This document shows, piece by piece, positions 54,441 through 63,148 of a DNA stretch of 64,000 nt. Each line of letters starts with the position of its first letter. Within the stretch, counting starts at the first letter, position 1. Source of the stretch: Anaerolineaceae bacterium (GTDB lineage Bacteria; Chloroflexota; Anaerolineae; Anaerolineales; Anaerolineaceae); NCBI GenBank assembly GCA_016841365.1, contig JAENZI010000001.1, positions 248,001 through 312,000 of the forward strand. Direction: 5' to 3'. The notes beneath the pieces were generated by a model. That model did no database searches and was not told the DNA's origin. It saw only the letters and a list, made by a program, of their open reading frames with translations. The position numbers and the translations under genes are program-made.

Positions 54441-57077
54441 TCAATTGTTTGCATCAATGACACACCGAAAGCCGTCGTTATCGTCGGTATAAGTTGGCAG
54501 ATTTCGAAAGCGGCCAGAGACAGGCAGTTCTGAGGTTGTGCTTGCCCAGGACCCGCCCCGCAACACACGGTGTGTACCATCGGGAGGTCCTTGTGGGTTG
54601 GTATCTGGTGAAACGTTGTAGTAAGTGTTGCTGTACCAGTCTGCTGTCCACTCCCAAACATTCCCGACCATATCCAGCGCGCCATAAGGACTTGCACCTG
54701 CAGGATATTGACCCACCGGTTTGGTTCCCCCGATGCAGCCTTTATAATTTGCCAGGCTGCAATTTGGGGCTGCATCACCCCAGGGGTACTTGAGGTTTTC
54801 CTGACTGCTGGCTGCTTTCTCCCACTCGGCTTCCGTCGGGAGCCTCCCTCCAGCCCAAGCACAATAGGCCGAGGCATCGTACCAGCTCATGTGCACTACG
54901 GGATGATTATCCAAACTCTGAATATTGCTCCCTGGACCTCTGGGTGCGGACCAGTTGGCAGCGTTAATTTCTTCCCATTTTGTCCCGGTAAACACCCAGC
55001 TCTCACCCGCTTGCTCCGCCGTCGTCTGGTACCCTGTGGCATCCACAAAAGCGGCGAATTGCTGATTGGTGACCTCATATTTATAGATCCAGTAGGAATC
55101 TAAATAAACACTGTGTTCAGGTTTTTCATTGTCCCATGCATCCTGCTCTTCACTCCCCATCAAGAACCAGCCTGCGTCAACGAAGACCAAATCAGCGTCA
55201 TCCTTAGCGGTTAAACGCATTGTGTCTGTTGGCGTTATTGCTTGTGTATGTGTTAATTCAATTGCTTGCTTATCCTCAGACACATATTCAGCCGGGAAAC
55301 TTGCACCAAAGGTGTATTTGGAATGCAAATCTGCATTATCTGTAAACCAGTAATAATAAACCCGGCCGTCAGCCGTGCGGCCAATGTCTTTAGGACCGGA
55401 TTGTCCGGGCCAATTGTTAGGCAAATAATAAATCCCTTCCTCTTCGCTGACACCTGGAGGCAAGACGACTGTGACGGCATATTCAGTTGAAACGCTTAGA
55501 TCGTATTGGGTGCTAAAATAGTTCGGAGTGAAGCTGATACCGATGTAATTATCCTGACCCCCCTGATAAATAGGATTAAGAACGTTTTGTATGTCCGAAA
55601 TCCAAAGATTTACAAGCCCAGACTCCCCTGGCTGAATTGCGTTTGAGTCAAGATCAAGGGCGATACCGTTGTTGACAAACGGCGATTTCTCAATTTGTGT
55701 GATGGGTTGATTGTCTACATCTGCCTGGATTGACTTCAAATCAAAACTTTCAGAGGGCAAACTGATATCAATATATTGAATTGGCTCTGAGGATGGATCG
55801 ATATCGAAATCATAGACATAATTTAGTGAGAGTGAACCATCTTCTTCAATATAAATAATCACTTCCGAAAAGACTATCTCAAACTGGTAAAGCTCCTCTA
55901 ACCGACCAGAGGTTTTTAAAATCCGTTGTGTTGGAGACTCAGCAATAGATTGAAAGCCAGCTGCATTATTGGGTGGGGGTTGAGAAGAGATTGTAGTTTT
56001 TCCCCTGGTTAGTTGCAAGATTAAAACAATAACCAACGGAATAATTATTAATCCTAATGCAAAGAGCCATTTATCCCCTGGCTTTTTTATGTCAGGTAAG
56101 CCGGCTGGTTGATATCGCTCAGGTTCAGCGATCCTTTGAGGACGATAGGCTGTGGATTTTGGATGCTGTGGAACCGTTATTTGTGGCTGAGGTGATTTAT
56201 TAACAGGGGTGTAAAGGAAATTCTCCAGCGCGATTTCGAGCGCGTTGGCAAATTCTAATGTGGATGCATAACGCTTTTCAGGCGCTTTAGCAAGGCACTT
56301 CAGGATGACTGTCTCTAGAGCCGGTGTGATATTGGGATTAACGGACCTGGGGGCTGGCGGCGTGAGGTTGACCTGCTCCCAGCGCACTTTTTCGCTGATG
56401 GGACCGGTGATCGGTGCTCGCTCCCCGGTGAATGGCCTTTCACCCCCTGTGACCATCTCAAATAAGACAATGCCCAGCGAATAAATATCACTTGCGGGGG
56501 TCGGGTCCTGCCCAAGGATCAATTCGGGTGCCATGTAGGCAGGTGTGCCAAACCCGACCATGGTCGCCGTCGCTGCATCTGTCATTCGTGCAATGCCAAA
56601 ATCTGTCAGGAGCGCTTGACCCTGCTGGTTGATCATGATGTTGCCGGGCTTGATATCACAATGGACCATACCCTGGCGGTGGGCGTAATGGAGGGCGCTG
56701 CAAATGGGCCGGATGATGCTCAGGATTTGATTGGGGTCTATCCCTGCGCCTTGATTGAAGATCACTTCCTGAAGGGTGGTGCCTTCGATGAAATCAAGCA
56801 GCATAAAAGCCAGGGATTCCTCCCGCGCCATGCCGTAGAAACGGACAATGTTCGGGTGCTGCAACCCTGCCAGAGCATCAGCCTCGCGCTGAAAGCGGCG
56901 TAAGAAAATCTTGTCCATCGCAAGAGATTTGAGGAGGACTTTCGCAGCCATGTGGATCATGCGGTCGGAGTCCCATATCTTATATACCTCCGCCATGCCA
57001 CCGCGGCCTAAAAATTCCACGACATGATAACGATTTGACAGGGTCTTTCCGACGAGATCTGCTATGGTATCCTCCAC
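54441..57077 (-). CDS. Ser/Thr protein kinase fused to an FGE/SUMF1-like domain
   Basis: An 878-residue kinase paralogous to its downstream neighbour. The kinase domain has GRGGMAEVY, HCDIKPGNIMI, TDFGIARM and AYMAPEL. One transmembrane helix lies at about 345-365 (LGLIIIPLVIVLILQL). A beta-sandwich-like part follows, then from about 645 a formylglycine-generating-enzyme-like fold (FLMGSEEQDAWDNEKPEHSV, GGRLPTEAEWEKAA, GNVWEWTADWY, HRVLRGGSW, GFRCV). The catalytic Cys pair of true FGE is absent after RGGSW, so this domain probably binds rather than modifies. The start is unusual: GGAGG fits an ATA codon at 57063-57065 that aligns with the paralogue's Met, while the GTG at 57077 has no ribosome binding site. 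Confidence 0.88.
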   Translation of the reverse strand: MEDTIADLVGKTLSNRYHVVEFLGRGGMAEVYKIWDSDRMIHMAAKVLLKSLAMDKIFLRRFQREADALAGLQHPNIVRFYGMAREESLAFMLLDFIEGTTLQEVIFNQGAGIDPNQILSIIRPICSALHYAHRQGMVHCDIKPGNIMINQQGQALLTDFGIARMTDAATATMVGFGTPAYMAPELILGQDPTPASDIYSLGIVLFEMVTGGERPFTGERAPITGPISEKVRWEQVNLTPPAPRSVNPNITPALETVILKCLAKAPEKRYASTLEFANALEIALENFLYTPVNKSPQPQITVPQHPKSTAYRPQRIAEPERYQPAGLPDIKKPGDKWLFALGLIIIPLVIVLILQLTRGKTTISSQPPPNNAAGFQSIAESPTQRILKTSGRLEELYQFEIVFSEVIIYIEEDGSLSLNYVYDFDIDPSSEPIQYIDISLPSESFDLKSIQADVDNQPITQIEKSPFVNNGIALDLDSNAIQPGESGLVNLWISDIQNVLNPIYQGGQDNYIGISFTPNYFSTQYDLSVSTEYAVTVVLPPGVSEEEGIYYLPNNWPGQSGPKDIGRTADGRVYYYWFTDNADLHSKYTFGASFPAEYVSEDKQAIELTHTQAITPTDTMRLTAKDDADLVFVDAGWFLMGSEEQDAWDNEKPEHSVYLDSYWIYKYEVTNQQFAAFVDATGYQTTAEQAGESWVFTGTKWEEINAANWSAPRGPGSNIQSLDNHPVVHMSWYDASAYCAWAGGRLPTEAEWEKAASSQENLKYPWGDAAPNCSLANYKGCIGGTKPVGQYPAGASPYGALDMVGNVWEWTADWYSNTYYNVSPDTNPQGPPDGTHRVLRGGSWASTTSELPVSGRFRNLPTYTDDNDGFRCVIDANN

Positions 57078-57220
57078 TGATCGGGCAGTGATAATGTGGG
57101 GAAAGAGATGTTTAAATTTTGATGAACCACCTCTAAATTTTGTTTAATTATAACGTGAAAATTTCCGATTTTCCCCGTAATAAGAGATAATCCGGTGCAT
57201 CGTATAAAAAAATGATATCA

Positions 57221-57252
57221 AAAAAGCAACCTGTTAATCAAGGTTGCTTTTT
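57221..57252. terminator. Bidirectional terminator after the ABC exporter pair
   Basis: AAAAAGCAACCT and AGGTTGCTTTTT form a 12-pair stem with an eight-base loop and T-runs on both sides, 34 bases after the stop of the ABC operon. Confidence 0.88.
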
Positions 57253-57285
57253 ATTTTTTTTATCCTTACGCAACGATCTTGTTCA

Positions 57286-59109
57286 TCAACTGGACTCGAC
57301 CGGCTGAGGTTTGTTGAGAATGTCATACTGCGCTTCGAGTTCATGGCGGAACTGCTGGGTGTAAAGGTTGTAATACTTGCCCTTCTTCCGGATCAGTTCA
57401 CTGTGGGTGCCCATTTCTTGGATATGCCCATCCTCGATGACGATTATTTTGTCGGCTCGTTTGATGGTGGAAAGGCGGTGGGCAATCACAAAGCTTGTCC
57501 GATTTTCCATCAGGCGGTCCATCCCGCGCTGGATGAGGGCCTCAGTGAGGGTGTCCACCGAGCTGGTGGCTTCGTCCATGATGAACAATTCTGGCTGTGC
57601 CAGGATAGCCCGAGCAATGCTGATCAGTTGTTTTTGCCCGACGGAAAGCAGGTTGCCGCCTTCGCCGACATCCTGTTCGTAGCCTCGATCAAATTGCATG
57701 ATGAAATCGTGCGCACCGGCCAGTTTCGCCGCTTTTTCGATGTCTTCATCTGTCGAGGTCAGGTTGCCATAGCGGATGTTATCGCGGATTGAGCCTGAGA
57801 ACAGGTGGGGGGTCTGCAGCACCACGCCAATTCGGGATTGGATGTCCTCCAACTTCATATCCTGATAGTCGACATCATTGAAGTAGATCTTACCGCGGGT
57901 TGGCTCATAGAACCGGCAAAGCAGGTTGACGATGGTCGTCTTTCCACCGCCCGTCGGCCCTACCAGCGCCACCATTTCACCCTGTTTGACGTGGAAGCTC
58001 AAACCCTTGATCACGGGGTCATCTTCTTCGTAATAAAAATGAACATCTTCAAAGCGGATGTCGCCTTCTATGGTTTCGGTTTCGATCGTATTTGTCCGGT
58101 TTTTAACATCCGGTTCGGTGTCGATCAGGCCGAAAATGCGCTCAGCCGAAGCAACTGCGTTTTGCATCTGTGCGTAGACCCGGGCGATATCTTGAATGGG
58201 CCACATGATGAAGGTGATATAGGACACAAAAGCCTGGATACCGCCGATGGTCATGCCACCGAGTTGCACTTGCATCCCGCCGCGCCAAAGGACAACGCCC
58301 AAACCAAGCGCACTGATCACCTGAACGGTGGGGAGGAATAGGGCGGACAGCCAGGCGGCCTTGAAGCTGGCGTGATACATGCCATCCGTCAGCTCGGAAA
58401 ATTCTTCTAGATTGTCCTCTTCACGCGAGAGGGCTTTGATCACGCGTACACCGGTGATGGTTTCATTGAATGCGCCCGTGATCTTCGAGTTCATTTTTCG
58501 TGATTGGCGGTAGTAGTAGAGGATCCGGGTGCGAAAGCGGAAGGCAACCAAAATCAGGATGGGCAGCATGATGATCACGATCAGCGCCAGATTGGCATTG
58601 ATGATGAACATGAATATGGCAGCCGTGGCGATGTTGATCACTGCCCAGGTGACATCGAGGATGCCCCAGGTTAACAAGTCTGAGAGGCGTTCGGTATCGG
58701 ATGTCAGTCGTGACATGATCCACCCGACAGGTGTTTCGCTGAAATAGGATAGCGAAAGCTGCTGCAGGTGGTTGAACATCTGCTTGCGTAAATCGTAGCG
58801 CACGCGTTCAGCCAAGACACCGACCAGATAGATAAAGCCAAACGCTGATGCAGCCTGGACCAGAATCAAACTGCCGTAGATGATGATGGTCCTGACAATG
58901 GCTTCACGGCTGCCGGCGATAATGCCCTCATCAATGATCCGCTTGCTGAGGAAAGTGGTGTAGGAATCAATAATGGAAACGAGTGCGATGCACAGGAGGA
59001 AACCCACTGCCCACTTCCAGTGCGGTTTCAACAACCCGAGCACCCTTCTGAAGATGTGGCTTGTCAGTTTGCCATATTCCTTTTCTTCTAATTCGTTATA
59101 GGTTGACAC
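57286..59109 (-). CDS. Heterodimeric ABC exporter subunit with catalytic Glu
   Basis: A 607-residue exporter half: six helices (about 35-320) and an ATPase domain with Walker A GPTGGGKTT, signature LSVGQKQLIS (degenerate, usual LSGGQ), Walker B LFIMDEATSSVD with Glu, and AHRLS. It overlaps the partner gene by 14 bases. Since each ATP site uses the Walker motifs of one subunit and the signature of the other, its Walker motifs with the partner's LSGGQ form the active site, as in TM287/288 and BmrCD exporters. Substrate unknown. Confidence 0.92.
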   Translation of the reverse strand: MSTYNELEEKEYGKLTSHIFRRVLGLLKPHWKWAVGFLLCIALVSIIDSYTTFLSKRIIDEGIIAGSREAIVRTIIIYGSLILVQAASAFGFIYLVGVLAERVRYDLRKQMFNHLQQLSLSYFSETPVGWIMSRLTSDTERLSDLLTWGILDVTWAVINIATAAIFMFIINANLALIVIIMLPILILVAFRFRTRILYYYRQSRKMNSKITGAFNETITGVRVIKALSREEDNLEEFSELTDGMYHASFKAAWLSALFLPTVQVISALGLGVVLWRGGMQVQLGGMTIGGIQAFVSYITFIMWPIQDIARVYAQMQNAVASAERIFGLIDTEPDVKNRTNTIETETIEGDIRFEDVHFYYEEDDPVIKGLSFHVKQGEMVALVGPTGGGKTTIVNLLCRFYEPTRGKIYFNDVDYQDMKLEDIQSRIGVVLQTPHLFSGSIRDNIRYGNLTSTDEDIEKAAKLAGAHDFIMQFDRGYEQDVGEGGNLLSVGQKQLISIARAILAQPELFIMDEATSSVDTLTEALIQRGMDRLMENRTSFVIAHRLSTIKRADKIIVIEDGHIQEMGTHSELIRKKGKYYNLYTQQFRHELEAQYDILNKPQPVESS

Positions 59110-60916
59110 TTGAAATTTCCTTTTCTAATTCAACTTCGATGCGTGTCTGGATATCAAAGATATCCCGATACATGCCGCTTTGTTTCATAAGTTCCTCGTG
59201 GGTGCCTTTCTGCACGATTTTGCCATGATCGAACACAAGGATCAAATCGGCATCCATCACACTTTGAATGCGGTGCGCGATGATGAAGGTTGTGCGATTC
59301 TGCATCAGGTGATCCAGCGCCCCTCGGATCTGCGCTTCGGTTTCGGTATCCACGCTGGATGTTGAGTCATCCAGAATCAGGATGCGGGGGTTCTTGAGCA
59401 GGGCACGGGCAATGGCCACACGCTGCTTTTGTCCGCCGGAAAGTGTCACGCCGCGCTCACCAACCAGCGTGTCATATCCTCTCGGGAATTCTTCAATCAC
59501 ATCGTGGATGGCGGCGAATTCGGCAGCCTGGATGATCTCATCCTCAGTAACTTTGCGATGGACACCATAAGTGATGTTTTCCCGAATGGTGCGTGAAAAC
59601 AAAAAGGGTTCCTGTTCGACGATCCCGATTTGTGATCGTAAATATTTACGGGAATACTTGGTGATATCCACACCATCCAGGGTGATTACACCACTGGTGG
59701 GGTCGTAGAAGCGGGGCAGCAGGTTTACCAGGGTGGTCTTACCAGAGCCCGTGGAACCGAGCAGGGCAATGATGTCGCCAGGTTTGCAGGTGAAGTTGAT
59801 ATCTTGCAGCACCGGGTTGTCTTTTTCGTATTCGAAATAAACCTGGTCAAAGATGATCTCACCCTGCACACTACCTTCGGGGTGATATTCACCATCGGTC
59901 AGGGGTTCACGTTCCTGCTTAAGCATCTCAGCAACACGGCTGTAAGAGACCATACCAGTCGAGGTTTGGACGATCAACCGTCCCAGGTTGCGCATTGGCC
60001 AAATGATCCATACCACCAGCGAAGAAAAAGCCATATATGTACCGACGGTGATCGTGCCTTCTAAGGCCATGATTGCGCCCAGGAAAAAAGCCGCCAGCAT
60101 TTGAACGCCGCACACAATGTCAGAAACAGGCCAGAAGAGAGAGTGAATCGACAATAGTTTTTTGCCTAAGCGGAATTTCTGCCAATTTTCTTTATCGAAT
60201 TTATAGCTTTCATATCCCTGGCGGGCAAAAGCTTTGACCACCCGCACGCCTGTCAGGTTCTCCTGCAGTCTGTTGCTGAGTGTCGCTTCTTGTTCCTGGT
60301 ATTCCTCATAGGCTTTTGAGACCCGCGAGAAGAAGAAAATGGATACACCAATGATGATCGGGATGGCAATCACGGAATATAAAGCCAGGCGGGTGTTTAA
60401 TTGGAGAAGTGCGGTGAAGTTGATGATGAAGATCAGCAGGATGCGGCCAATGCCGATTGCTTGTTCGCCGAAAAAGCGGTTGATCGCATCCACATCAGAG
60501 GTGGAACGTGCGATCAGATCGCCTGTCTTGGATTCAGCATGGTAAGCGTAGGGCAGGCGCTGCAGGTGGTCAAAAAGGAAATTGCGTAAGCGCCGGGTTG
60601 ATGATTCAGCCGTTTTTGAAGAAAGCCAGCCGGAGATGAAGGCGAAAGCACCCTGGGAGAGCGCTAAACCGATGAATATCAGGATAATAATGACCAGGTG
60701 TGAGCCGTAATCACCCGCAATGACAACTTCGTCAATGAATCGCTGCAAAACCAGGGAGATGCCGGTTCGCGAGACAGTTGAGACGGCAAGCGCAATAATG
60801 GCGATGATATAAAGCCAATGATAGCCTTTCATCAAACGCAAGAGACCGAACAGGCGGTTCTTTGTCAGCGTTTTAGTAATATCAAGATCATAATATTTGT
60901 TTTTAGACACAGGCAT
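59096..60916 (-). CDS. Heterodimeric ABC exporter subunit with degenerate Walker B
   Basis: A 606-residue exporter half: six helices and an ATPase domain with Walker A GSTGSGKTT, canonical signature LSGGQKQRVA, and Walker B LILDDSTSSVD, with Asp where the catalytic Glu should be; AHRIQ contains the switch His. Its Walker site, paired with the partner's LSVGQ, makes the degenerate, slowly hydrolysing site. This is the first gene of the pair. The upstream region holds a TTGTTC-CC-GAACAA palindrome. Confidence 0.92.
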   Translation of the reverse strand: MPVSKNKYYDLDITKTLTKNRLFGLLRLMKGYHWLYIIAIIALAVSTVSRTGISLVLQRFIDEVVIAGDYGSHLVIIILIFIGLALSQGAFAFISGWLSSKTAESSTRRLRNFLFDHLQRLPYAYHAESKTGDLIARSTSDVDAINRFFGEQAIGIGRILLIFIINFTALLQLNTRLALYSVIAIPIIIGVSIFFFSRVSKAYEEYQEQEATLSNRLQENLTGVRVVKAFARQGYESYKFDKENWQKFRLGKKLLSIHSLFWPVSDIVCGVQMLAAFFLGAIMALEGTITVGTYMAFSSLVVWIIWPMRNLGRLIVQTSTGMVSYSRVAEMLKQEREPLTDGEYHPEGSVQGEIIFDQVYFEYEKDNPVLQDINFTCKPGDIIALLGSTGSGKTTLVNLLPRFYDPTSGVITLDGVDITKYSRKYLRSQIGIVEQEPFLFSRTIRENITYGVHRKVTEDEIIQAAEFAAIHDVIEEFPRGYDTLVGERGVTLSGGQKQRVAIARALLKNPRILILDDSTSSVDTETEAQIRGALDHLMQNRTTFIIAHRIQSVMDADLILVFDHGKIVQKGTHEELMKQSGMYRDIFDIQTRIEVELEKEISSVNL

Positions 60917-61056
60917 TCCTCTCCAATTTCGAAAATCAGCAAAAGTCGTCTGGGTGACTGATGTTTTGCCTTAAAGCAGTTATGTATAGGCACCAGAAGA
61001 TGAAGAAACATCTTGCAGTTCCGTTGAAGTCACGTTAGTGAGGTTTGCGAATTGAT

Positions 61057-61070
61057 TTGTTCCCGAACAA
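61057..61070. promoter_or_regulatory. Perfect palindrome upstream of the ABC exporter operon
   Basis: TTGTTC-CC-GAACAA is a perfect 6-2-6 inverted repeat about 140 bases before the first exporter gene. It contains GTTC and GAAC in the reverse order from the SOS-box-like sites, so it is probably a different operator. Confidence 0.35.
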
Positions 61071-61128
61071 TAAAGTGTACCGTGAAGCTTAACACCTGTC
61101 AATCAATACAAAATTATTAGTTTTGAGA

Positions 61129-61887
61129 CTAAGGCTTTTGTAACTTAGGCCCATTGATAAAGGCTAAGGCATGCTCAAACGCCTGATCCAATTCCTGATC
61201 GATCAGGATCACATGACTGCTTTTAGGCATGTGCAGGTGGCATTTATGGACCGACTCGGTGCCACCGAGGATAATCTTTGCGGAATCGGGTGCAATCGTG
61301 GTGTCATAAGCGCCGGTGAAAACCAGTAGGGGTTGCTTGATCTTGCCGAGCTGTGTCCGTGCATGCTTTTGCATCTGATACATCTCTGCCGCCGCTTTTA
61401 GAGGATAGAGGGTATACCCCTTCCACGGAAGGCCGTCATCATCGCCGCTTTTTTCTAAATGAGGTTTGAAGAGCGAAAGCAATTTGGAAAACCACAGGTT
61501 CTTAACCTTGATTGCCGGTGCAAAGAGCATAAGCCCGGCAATTTCTGGGTGCTGTGTAGCCAATTCGATTGCCAACACCGCGCCCATCGATTCACCTATG
61601 ACATAAATCTGACCACATTGCCGTAAGAGCGTTTCATAGGATTGCTTGACCTTTTGCAGCCACTGATGCCAGGTGGCACGGTTGAGGTCGTCGGGGTGGG
61701 TGCCATGTCCCGGGAGGAGCGGCGCTGAAATGCTGAACCCGGCTGAATGCAATTTCTCAGCCATCAAGCGAACTTCGGCGGTTGTGGCGGTGAATCCATG
61801 GATCAGGAGGACGCCGGTGTTATTGCCCTGCCAATTGATATCATCTCCTTCTAGATGGGCGTTTTTCATAAAGTTTTTATTCGGCAT
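61129..61887 (-). CDS. Alpha/beta hydrolase (carboxylesterase/monoglyceride lipase type)
   Basis: A 252-residue hydrolase. VLLIHGFTATTAEVRLMAEKL carries the oxyanion-hole HGF, GESMGA the nucleophile Ser (G-x-S-x-G) near residue 99, FTGAYDTTI the acid Asp near 197, and SSHVIL the catalytic His near 228. It resembles the Est30/monoacylglycerol lipase group. GAGGT fixes the start at MPNKN. Its start overlaps the LarA-family gene by 11 bases, so it is the last gene of an operon. Confidence 0.9.
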   Translation of the reverse strand: MPNKNFMKNAHLEGDDINWQGNNTGVLLIHGFTATTAEVRLMAEKLHSAGFSISAPLLPGHGTHPDDLNRATWHQWLQKVKQSYETLLRQCGQIYVIGESMGAVLAIELATQHPEIAGLMLFAPAIKVKNLWFSKLLSLFKPHLEKSGDDDGLPWKGYTLYPLKAAAEMYQMQKHARTQLGKIKQPLLVFTGAYDTTIAPDSAKIILGGTESVHKCHLHMPKSSHVILIDQELDQAFEHALAFINGPKLQKP

Positions 61888-63148
61888 GTTTTACCTCGGT
61901 CATGGTTCTGGTAGAGGCTGGCATCACAGCGATCCGCGCCTCATCGGATAGTCTTGCCAGCATCCAGTCTATTAGCGGCTGGAGCAGGTCAGGCGTGCTG
62001 GGGGTTAGTTTCCAATCTTTGATCGTTTGCGGTTCAATGTCTGAAACAACGATCACATTCAGCCTGACAGCTTCTCTCGCAATTTGAAACGCTTTGTGAG
62101 GTCCAATCTTAAAGAAGCCTTCTTCAAAATCCCGCAGGATTGAACGGTGCGATTCCGCCTTGGAAACATAGTTTTCATAGGATTGACTGCCGGAACCCTC
62201 CGGGCAGGCTGCCAGCAGGATCACCCAGCCGTTATCCCGCGTGATGCGTGCAGCGTGAGTCAGCCCCTTTTGTGCTTGATACAGATTGATGTCTTTTGGG
62301 GCTCCGCCGGGGGATGCAATCACCAAATCGTAAGGATGGGAGACTGTCACACCAAAAATCTCCCCGATGAGGGGGATGGCTGATTTCATCACTAGTGCTG
62401 GATCGCCAAAAAACGCGTTTAAAATCTGTTTTTCCTCGTTCAGGATGGTTCCCAGCGCAAAGTGAATATCCATCTTCTGACCGATTTCTTCAACATCCTG
62501 GCGCATCGGGTTGATGTGAAAAACCCCCGATTTTGCCTGAGGATGTTTCAGCATGGCATGGTTGGTGTTGATTGTCTCACGACCAGCGAGCCCGATGGCT
62601 GCGGTCTTAACCCCGCCCGAGAAGCCCATAAAGTGATGCGGTTCGATGTTGCCGACGACAATTTTGAGATCGCAGTTGAAAAAATCTGCGTTGACTTTGA
62701 TAGGCGTTTTGTGGTTGGTCGTCCCAAGGTCTGTCATTGGTGATTGATCGCAATCATGGACGATGACCTGATAATTTTCGATGATGTCTTCTCTGAGGAT
62801 CAGGATTAAATCAGATGGCGGCATTGGGGCGTGGGTGCCTGAGCTGACGAACAGGGTGATATTGTCCCGGTCAAAGCCCAGCGAGTGCAAGTGGTCGATC
62901 AGCGCATAAAGCGGGTTGGGTTGAGGAAGAGGGCGTGTTTTGTCATTGATGGCAATTCCAATTGAGTGCACGTCCGCAAAAGATTCCAGTTTCCGCCTGC
63001 CGAGGGGGTGTATGAAGGCTTGTCTGAGGGTTGATTCAACATCCTCAAGGGGATGAACTTCTTCTGGCAGAAGTTCGTCAGTTACGAAGTTTTGTGGGAT
63101 GCGGAAAGATAATTTTGTCTTGCCATAAGGCAGTGAGAATTCGGTCAC
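61877..63148 (-). CDS. LarA-family protein (nickel-pincer lactate racemase type)
   Basis: A 423-residue LarA/DUF2088 protein. INDKTRPLP, FVSSGTHAPMP, the HDCD segment, GNIEPHHFMGFSGGVKT and ETINTNHAM are the family signatures; the His residues and the Lys of GGVKT take part in binding the nickel-pincer nucleotide cofactor. Relatives racemise lactate or other 2-hydroxyacids. No larB, larC or larE gene lies in the window. The start is a GTG preceded by AGGAG; it overlaps the upstream stop as GTGA. Confidence 0.88.
   Translation of the reverse strand: MTEFSLPYGKTKLSFRIPQNFVTDELLPEEVHPLEDVESTLRQAFIHPLGRRKLESFADVHSIGIAINDKTRPLPQPNPLYALIDHLHSLGFDRDNITLFVSSGTHAPMPPSDLILILREDIIENYQVIVHDCDQSPMTDLGTTNHKTPIKVNADFFNCDLKIVVGNIEPHHFMGFSGGVKTAAIGLAGRETINTNHAMLKHPQAKSGVFHINPMRQDVEEIGQKMDIHFALGTILNEEKQILNAFFGDPALVMKSAIPLIGEIFGVTVSHPYDLVIASPGGAPKDINLYQAQKGLTHAARITRDNGWVILLAACPEGSGSQSYENYVSKAESHRSILRDFEEGFFKIGPHKAFQIAREAVRLNVIVVSDIEPQTIKDWKLTPSTPDLLQPLIDWMLARLSDEARIAVMPASTRTMTEVKHAE

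Noticed and set aside
61057-61070. TTGTTCCCGAACAA as a LexA-type box
   Set aside because: The half-sites are in the opposite order (GTTC then GAAC) with a two-base spacer. It is kept only as an unassigned palindrome.
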